Source: Candidatus Altarchaeales archaeon A3 (lineage in GTDB: Archaea > Altiarchaeota > Altiarchaeia > Altiarchaeales > Altiarchaeaceae). From it: a DNA stretch of 5,725 nucleotides. Shown one piece after another: positions 1-5,725 of the stretch. The notes under the pieces are model-generated. The model saw nothing but the letters and a program-made list of their open reading frames with translations, had not been told where the DNA came from and searched no databases. The stretch's first letter is position 1, and every line of letters begins with the position of its first letter. The DNA lies in assembly GCA_002083985.1 (NCBI GenBank), contig MTER01000056.1, forward strand, positions 1-5,725, written 5' to 3'. A program made the translations under genes and the position numbers.

Positions 1-895
1 ATAATTTGCTGAATGCTTCATAAATTTTGTTTTTATCGCACCACATTGATCTTCCGTTTTTGAGCCGTTTGTGTTTTGTTTTGTAATCAATCATTTCGCC
101 CCAGTTTGAATAATGGAAAATTCCTTCCAAAAAATGATAAAAGTCCAGATAATCAACACCAACTCCTTTTTTTGATATATATGGAGTATCAATGTAAACC
201 AAATCAAAATTGCCTTGAATATCGAATACATCAAGATTGAATGCTTTATTTTCCATTCCGTTTGAAAAAACACAATTATTGATTTCGTCAGTAAATTTTC
301 TGAAGTGGCATTCAAATGGTTTGTCCCATGTTGCTTTATTACCAAAACTTCTGTTAACATCGGCAAAACGGGCATATAAATTTTTTCTGCGAAATAAATT
401 AAACGGTCTTTTAATGATGCAGGACTGGAATAAAGCATAATAAGCAACTGCTTTTTTGTAAAAATCATCAAAGGACATAATATTCGCAATAACCATATCG
501 AGCCATTTATTCTCATCATCAGTATAATAGATATAATAGATATTATGAAAGGTGTCCTGAATGAAATTTCCATAATTTATATTGGTATGGTAATTTAATA
601 AAAATTCAACATCATTCTTTGACAATTTTACGGAATCATTTTCAATCAAAGCCACACCAATATAGTAATTAAATTTAAGTAAGTCATTGTAAAAAACCTG
701 CTTGCCTTTGGTTTTCAAAAAATAACCAATAATGCCCGTGCCACCGAAGGCATCAAGTGTTGAATTAAATTTAAGATCTTTAATGTTATTCCAGATCCAT
801 GGGGCGATTTTTGATTTGCTGCCCTGATATCTGGTGGTTGGGAAAAGATGTATTACAGCAGGGCTTCCTTGGAGGGTTAGTTGTTGGAGCGTGTT
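1..895 (-). CDS. Dam-like (D12 class) adenine-N6 DNA methyltransferase, C-terminus beyond window, 5' end disrupted
   Basis: Reading the minus strand from 895 gives 298 open codons running off the left edge. Counting from codon 1 (AAC, 895-893), residues 18-30 contain TTRYQGSKSK, matching motif X of D12-class methyltransferases. Residues 48-57 (DAFGGTGIIG) are the AdoMet-binding motif I. Residues 67-72 (VFYNDL) fit the acidic end of the next strand. DTPY at 236-239, preceded by FDLVYI, is the catalytic motif IV, a variant of the usual DPPY. The order X, I, variable region, IV is that of the alpha class (Dam, DpnM). Such enzymes transfer a methyl group from AdoMet to adenine N6 in a short DNA site, as part of a restriction-modification pair or alone. 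No nuclease partner is visible. Oddity: the frame has no ATG, GTG or TTG before motif I, and TAA stands in frame at 896-898. The frame is open again upstream to 994. This may be a pseudogene, a sequencing error, or a gene with an unusual start. The family assignment is firm; functionality is not. Confidence 0.8.
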
Positions 896-899
896 TTAT

Positions 900-957
900 T
901 CGTATCCTCTCAAAATTTCGGAGTATTTTAAAAACTTCAAGTTTTTAAAAGATACGA
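900..957. repeat. Nested palindrome upstream of the methyltransferase frame
   Basis: A perfect inverted repeat with 12-base arms, TTTTAAAAACTT (926-937) and its complement (939-950), surrounds a single central C at 938. It is enclosed by a second inverted pair, TCGTATC (900-906) and GATACGA (951-957). The 19 bases at 907-925 between the left outer arm and the inner hairpin are unpaired apart from a possible short CTC/GAG stem. Folded, the block would form a hairpin inside a 7-bp closing stem. It lies 2 bases upstream of the in-frame TAA of the methyltransferase frame. It could be an operator, a transcript hairpin, a small mobile repeat, or the eroded 5' end of the gene. The sequence does not decide between these. 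Confidence 0.6.
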
Positions 958-1121
958 GCAACAGCGAGTGTAAAATATAAAAATTTAGTATTTTTCACCC
1001 ATAAAATAGAACAATATAATTTAATTACCCTGTTTTATTGAAAGAATACTTATTTTTCATGTTTTCGTCCATACTTTTCAACTTCATAGATTAAGTTTTT
1101 TAAATTTTCATCATATTTGTT

Positions 1122-2447
1122 TTACATATTCATCATTTTTCCCATCCCTAATTTCTTCATAAAACCCGCCAGTTTTCTCTCATCATTCATTGTTTTCACA
1201 TATCTTTTCATTACTTTATACTGCTTAAGCAACTCGTATACCTCCTGCTCTTTTCTTCCCGAGCCGCGTGCTACTCTCGCTACTCTTTTTGAATCAAAAA
1301 TTTCCGGATTTTCTTTTTCTTTTTTTGTCATTGAATCCATCATAAATTTATAAATTTTTAATTTTTCGTCCTGCATTTCCATAACTTCCTTGGGAATCTT
1401 AATTCCTCCCGTGGGAAGCATTTCAACGATTTTGTTCAGTGAGCCCAGTTTCTTTATCTCCTGAATCTGAACATACAAATCATTCAGGGTAAATTTTCCT
1501 TTGATGAGACGGTTTGCCATATCATCACTAACTTCCATTTCCTGTGCTTTTTCAAGCAGTCCTTCAATATCTCCGAAGCCCAAAATTTTTGAGACAAATC
1601 TCGGAGCATCAAATTCCTCAAATTCATCATTATGCTCACCGACACCGATAAAATAGACCTTTGCATTAGTTGTTTTACATGCGGAAATTGCACCTCCGCC
1701 TTTTGCCGTTCCGTCTAATTTTGTCAGTATAACACCTGTAACATTGCATGATTTCTTAAACGCTTCCGCCTGCTCTCCTGCCAGTTGCCCTATTGTTCCG
1801 TCCAGGACAAGCAAAACATGTTCCGGTTTTATTTCTTTATACACAATATTTATGTCCCTCATTAAATCACTATCTAATTTATTTCTTCCTTCGCTGTCAA
1901 TTATAATAACATCCTTGTCTTTTAAAATTTCAAGTCCCTTTTTGATAATGTTGAGGGAAATTTTTTCATTCTGGTCTCCGTAAAAAGGTGCCTTTATTTC
2001 TTCTGCCAATTGCATTAATTGAGTATATGCCCCTGCTCTGAAAGTATCTGCACATATAAGTCCGACCTTAAATCCCTTCTTATTGTAATACTTTGCCAGT
2101 TTTGCTGCCGTTGTTGTCTTTCCACTCCCCTGAATTCCGACGAGTAAAATTTTATCCCTTTTCTTTAAATTTATTTTTTCTCCTTTTCCGAGCAAAGATG
2201 TTAATTCATCGTAAGTGATTTTAATTATATTCTCTTTTCGGTCTAAAAGTCCGGGCGGTTTTTCAAGTAGTCCTCTATCTTCTATTCTCTTTGAAATTTC
2301 AAGCACTAAATTTACATTAACATCGGATGAAATTAATGCTTTTTGAACTTCTTTTATAAATTCCTTTATAACTTTCTTATCTACAACAACTGCCTTTCTT
2401 AATGTAGTAATTGCATTCCGTAATCCGTCGCTTAGTTTATCAAACAT
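1122..2447 (-). CDS. srp54: Signal recognition particle GTPase SRP54 (Ffh)
   Basis: This 441-residue protein is the GTPase subunit of the signal recognition particle. It binds signal sequences as they leave the ribosome and docks with the receptor FtsY at the membrane. Residues 1-90 form the helical N domain. The G domain follows, with P-loop GIQGSGKT (104-111), DTFRAGA (134-140), G3 motif DSEGR (184-188), TKLDGTAKGG (242-251) and FIGVGE (266-271). Residues from about 300 form the methionine-rich M domain. Its RNA-binding part, with SMT (372-374), NP (380-381) and SKRVARVARGSG (386-397), separates SRP54 from FtsY. The tail ends GMGKMMNM. Length is normal for archaeal SRP54. The ATG at 2447 gives the expected MFDKLSDGL start; no clear Shine-Dalgarno lies upstream. 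The G3 motif is unusual, since most family members have DTAGR or DTSGR. The SRP RNA gene lies upstream on the same strand, separated only by a tRNA gene, which fits joint function. Confidence 0.97.
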   Translation of the reverse strand: MFDKLSDGLRNAITTLRKAVVVDKKVIKEFIKEVQKALISSDVNVNLVLEISKRIEDRGLLEKPPGLLDRKENIIKITYDELTSLLGKGEKINLKKRDKILLVGIQGSGKTTTAAKLAKYYNKKGFKVGLICADTFRAGAYTQLMQLAEEIKAPFYGDQNEKISLNIIKKGLEILKDKDVIIIDSEGRNKLDSDLMRDINIVYKEIKPEHVLLVLDGTIGQLAGEQAEAFKKSCNVTGVILTKLDGTAKGGGAISACKTTNAKVYFIGVGEHNDEFEEFDAPRFVSKILGFGDIEGLLEKAQEMEVSDDMANRLIKGKFTLNDLYVQIQEIKKLGSLNKIVEMLPTGGIKIPKEVMEMQDEKLKIYKFMMDSMTKKEKENPEIFDSKRVARVARGSGRKEQEVYELLKQYKVMKRYVKTMNDERKLAGFMKKLGMGKMMNM

Positions 2448-2512
2448 CCTATATCATAAATTTATCTAAATTTACCAAATTTAATCGTCTTGTTTCAATA
2501 TCTTTCTTATTA
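2448..2512 (-). promoter_or_regulatory. Short spacer between tRNA-Leu and srp54, possible TATA element
   Basis: The 65 bases between the tRNA 3' end and the srp54 ATG are AT-rich on the minus strand. They include GGTAAATTTAGATAAATTTA, roughly 12-32 bases before the start codon, at a distance that would suit an archaeal TATA box for a leaderless or short-leader mRNA. No Shine-Dalgarno sits at normal spacing; the only purine patch, ATAGG, directly abuts the ATG. The gene could have its own promoter here or be read through from the RNA genes upstream. The promoter call is an inference from composition and spacing. Confidence 0.3.
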
Positions 2513-2595
2513 TGCGGAGGGGGGGATTCGAACCCACGAATGCTTTCACAGGTAGGTCTTGAGCCTACCCCCTTTGACCGCTTGGGAACCCCCGC
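2513..2595 (-). tRNA. tRNA-Leu (anticodon CAA)
   Basis: On the minus strand the acceptor strand GCGGGGG (2595-2589) pairs with CCTCCGC, followed by discriminator A at 2513. The anticodon stem GTAGG/CCTAC encloses loop CTCAAGA, giving anticodon CAA, which reads UUG. The D arm contains the AAGCGGTCAA loop, and the T loop is TTCGAAT. A 14-base variable arm (CTGTGAAAGCATTC) marks it as a class II tRNA, as expected for leucine. CCA is not encoded and no intron is seen. The T stem GTGGG/CCCCC has one U-C mismatch at pair 50:64. Only 15 bases separate it from the SRP RNA 3' end, leaving no room for a separate promoter outside that RNA, so it is probably processed from a shared transcript. Confidence 0.96.
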
Positions 2596-2610
2596 AATAA
2601 ATTAATAAAT

Positions 2611-2875
2611 TGAGCGCGTGTAGGAATCTAAACCTTCTACTATAAGTGACTGCCCGCAACCTTCCTCCTCTCCGCTACCCAACAAGCACAAATAGCATGA
2701 TTATGGCTGCTCCGATCAAAGTCTGACCATGTTCTCATACCACTTGCCTCGCAGGACGAAAATTCATTGTCCAAATTACGGATCACAAATAACAAAAGAT
2801 TTATTTTCCCACACTTCGATCCTCCTTTAGACGGTTTGGAGTTACAGGTGACGCCTAATCACCCGACCTAGCTCA
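2611..2875 (-). ncRNA. Archaeal signal recognition particle RNA (7S RNA)
   Basis: This is the RNA scaffold of the signal recognition particle, binding SRP54 and SRP19. The 5' Alu domain contains GGCGTCACCTGTAAC with the conserved UGUAAC (2841-2846). Helix 8, the SRP54-binding site, lies at 2705-2728: it begins GGTCAG and ends GGAGCAGCC, matching the conserved symmetric-loop sequence of SRP RNAs. The ends can pair as helix 1: TGAGC at the 5' end (2875-2871) with GCTCA at the 3' end (2615-2611), extended by TAGG (2870-2867) with CCTA (2624-2621) across a 5-base bulge. These pairings set the approximate ends and a length near 265 nt, within or slightly below the archaeal range. The helix 8 apical loop differs from the usual GNAR tetraloop. 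The tRNA-Leu and srp54 genes follow on the same strand. Confidence 0.9.
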
Positions 2876-2890
2876 TAAATAAATCAATCT

Positions 2891-2911
2891 GTTAAATTTC
2901 GTAATAAATTA
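2891..2911 (-). promoter_or_regulatory. Candidate TATA region for the SRP RNA
   Basis: Read on the minus strand, AATTTATTAC-GAAATTTAAC lies about 16-36 bases before the predicted SRP RNA 5' end at 2875. This brackets the position of an archaeal TATA box, centred near -26. The exact box and the upstream BRE element cannot be fixed because the true 5' end is only inferred from helix 1 pairing. If correct, it probably drives the SRP RNA and tRNA-Leu together. Confidence 0.35.
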
Positions 2912-2975
2912 TGTCTTAAAAATTAATTCTTTTAAAATAATTACTTTTTGATTTCTAACTTAAAGTCCCAAAAAG

Positions 2976-3065
2976 ATGGCAAATTTAATCGCATTTGACA
3001 TTGACGGCACATTGCTTGACGGAAAAGGAAGCTTGATGGAACTGCATAAATTTATACCCCATTAG
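2976..3065 (+). pseudogene. Truncated HAD-superfamily phosphatase N-terminus
   Basis: An ATG at 2976 opens 29 codons beginning MANLIAFDIDGTLLDGKGS and ending in TAG at 3063-3065. AFDIDGTLLD is the HAD motif I (DxDGT), carrying the nucleophilic aspartate and the general acid/base aspartate. The following segment, up to MELHKFIPH, resembles the start of the cap region in phosphoserine-phosphatase-like members, though the subfamily is a guess. A working enzyme needs roughly 200 residues, including motifs II to IV. I find no continuation in any frame before hef. It is therefore a broken gene end left by deletion or rearrangement rather than a functional enzyme. An AT-rich segment (about 2931-2942) could have been its promoter, divergent from the SRP RNA. 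Confidence 0.7.
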
Positions 3066-3183
3066 CACGAAAAAATTTTTGTTTCTTTCACCTTTGATTT
3101 ATATGTAATTTGTAATATAACAAGCGTATTTTTTCTATATAAACGACGGTAAGATAATGAGTTAAGTTCTACTTTTCACTTTA

Positions 3184-3279
3184 TATAACACAGAATATAT
3201 GCTGCTGCTACGCCCCGCAATCCGTGAATTTTTGCCTTCGTCGTCGGGGCAAAACTTCGTATATTCTGATTCCGTTATA
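3184..3279. repeat. Nested imperfect inverted repeat, possible hairpin element
   Basis: Three blocks pair in nested order: TATAAC (3184-3189) with GTTATA (3274-3279), CAGAATATA (3191-3199) with TATATTCTG (3260-3268), and GCCCCG (3212-3217) with CGGGGC (3245-3250). Between the second and third blocks lie unequal loops of 12 and 9 bases, and the innermost loop is 27 bases. The centre is clearly more GC-rich than its surroundings. The shape suggests a folded single-strand or RNA structure, such as a recombination site, a small non-autonomous mobile element or a structured RNA. No coding frame of interest crosses it. It lies about 60 bases beyond the end of hef. Confidence 0.6.
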
Positions 3280-3338
3280 CATAATTCGCGCCCAAAAAAT
3301 GATAAAAATAAGCTGACTTTAACTGGAAAAATTTATTT

Positions 3339-5684
<2,346 letters not shown>

Positions 5685-5694
5685 TTAATTTAAA

Positions 5695-5715
5695 TTTGAT
5701 AATTTATTTACTTAA
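5695..5715 (-). promoter_or_regulatory. Candidate hef promoter (TATA-like)
   Basis: On the minus strand, TTTAAGTAAATAAATT lies about 18-31 bases before the hef ATG, where an archaeal TATA box would stand for a leaderless or near-leaderless transcript. The bases next to the ATG (AATTTAAATTAA) contain no Shine-Dalgarno. The whole region is AT-rich, so the match is weakly specific. Confidence 0.3.
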
Positions 5716-5725
5716 ATAATTGGTA

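Larger units (their letters stand above)
2876..3338. other. Low-coding gap between SRP RNA and hef
   Basis: This 463-base stretch lies between the SRP RNA 5' end and the hef stop codon. It holds an AT-rich divergent promoter-like segment (2876-2975), a truncated HAD phosphatase start on the plus strand (2976-3065), about 118 bases of AT-rich sequence in which I see nothing, and a GC-richer nested inverted repeat (3184-3279). An open frame beginning ATG at 3199 on the plus strand runs into hef antisense and shows no protein-like features. I see no tRNA, riboswitch or CRISPR repeat in it. Confidence 0.6.

Noticed and set aside
91..573. 160-codon open frame on the minus strand
   Set aside because: It is an out-of-frame shadow of the methyltransferase. 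The frame shifted against it carries motifs X, I and IV, while this one is hydrophobic and lacks any family signature.
1122..2447. SRP54 gene as the related receptor FtsY
   Set aside because: The C-terminal methionine-rich RNA-binding M domain with SKRVARVARGSG is present and the N-terminal acidic extension of FtsY is absent.
2411..2605. Plus-strand frame containing GGGDSNPRMLSQVG
   Set aside because: This is the familiar spurious translation of the antisense strand of a class II tRNA gene, here tRNA-Leu.
3066..3090. Terminator after the HAD fragment (GAAAAAATTTTTGTTTCTTTC)
   Set aside because: The A/T palindrome is short and has no GC stem, and T-rich tracts are common throughout this window. 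It cannot be told from background.
3183..3280. Inverted repeat as an integron attC site
   Set aside because: The end sequences ATATAAC and GTTATAC each miss the RYYYAAC/GTTRRRY consensus by one base. The spacers between the outer and second arms (1 and 5 bases) do not fit the usual attC layout, and no integrase or cassette array is visible.

Overview
The window reads as an AT-rich archaeal chromosome segment. The evidence is an archaeal-type SRP RNA, an SRP54 gene, a tRNA-Leu without an encoded CCA end, and a full-length Hef protein (FANCM-like helicase fused to an XPF-type nuclease). Intact helicase-nuclease Hef fusions are a euryarchaeal trait, so a euryarchaeon or a related AT-rich lineage (possibly Altiarchaeota or DPANN) is likely; I cannot place it further from sequence alone.

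Layout, left to right. Positions 1-895 (minus strand) hold most of a Dam-like (D12 class) adenine-N6 DNA methyltransferase. It runs off the left edge. Its conserved N-terminus is present, but the frame has no usable start codon, and an in-frame TAA (896-898) sits just upstream, inside or next to a strongly palindromic block (900-957). Positions 1122-2447 (minus) encode SRP54. Behind it on the same strand come tRNA-Leu(CAA) at 2513-2595 and the SRP RNA at about 2611-2875. Transcription order is therefore SRP RNA, tRNA-Leu, SRP54: both core parts of the signal recognition particle in one short same-strand cluster.

Positions 2876-3338 are a low-coding gap. It contains the first 29 codons of a HAD-family phosphatase on the plus strand, cut off by a stop after the DxDGT motif, and a GC-richer nested inverted repeat at 3184-3279. 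Together with the damaged methyltransferase, this suggests a site of past rearrangement. Positions 3339-5684 (minus) encode Hef, which processes stalled replication forks. Its helicase and nuclease halves are joined by a low-complexity Asn/Asp/Glu linker encoded by a ten-unit trinucleotide repeat.

The functional themes are co-translational protein targeting (SRP RNA plus SRP54), replication-fork repair (Hef) and DNA modification (methyltransferase). I see no CRISPR array, no transposase and no complete unknown multi-gene system. The most interesting points are the SRP cluster with unusual details in both its RNA and its GTPase, the broken methyltransferase and phosphatase genes, and the two inverted-repeat structures.
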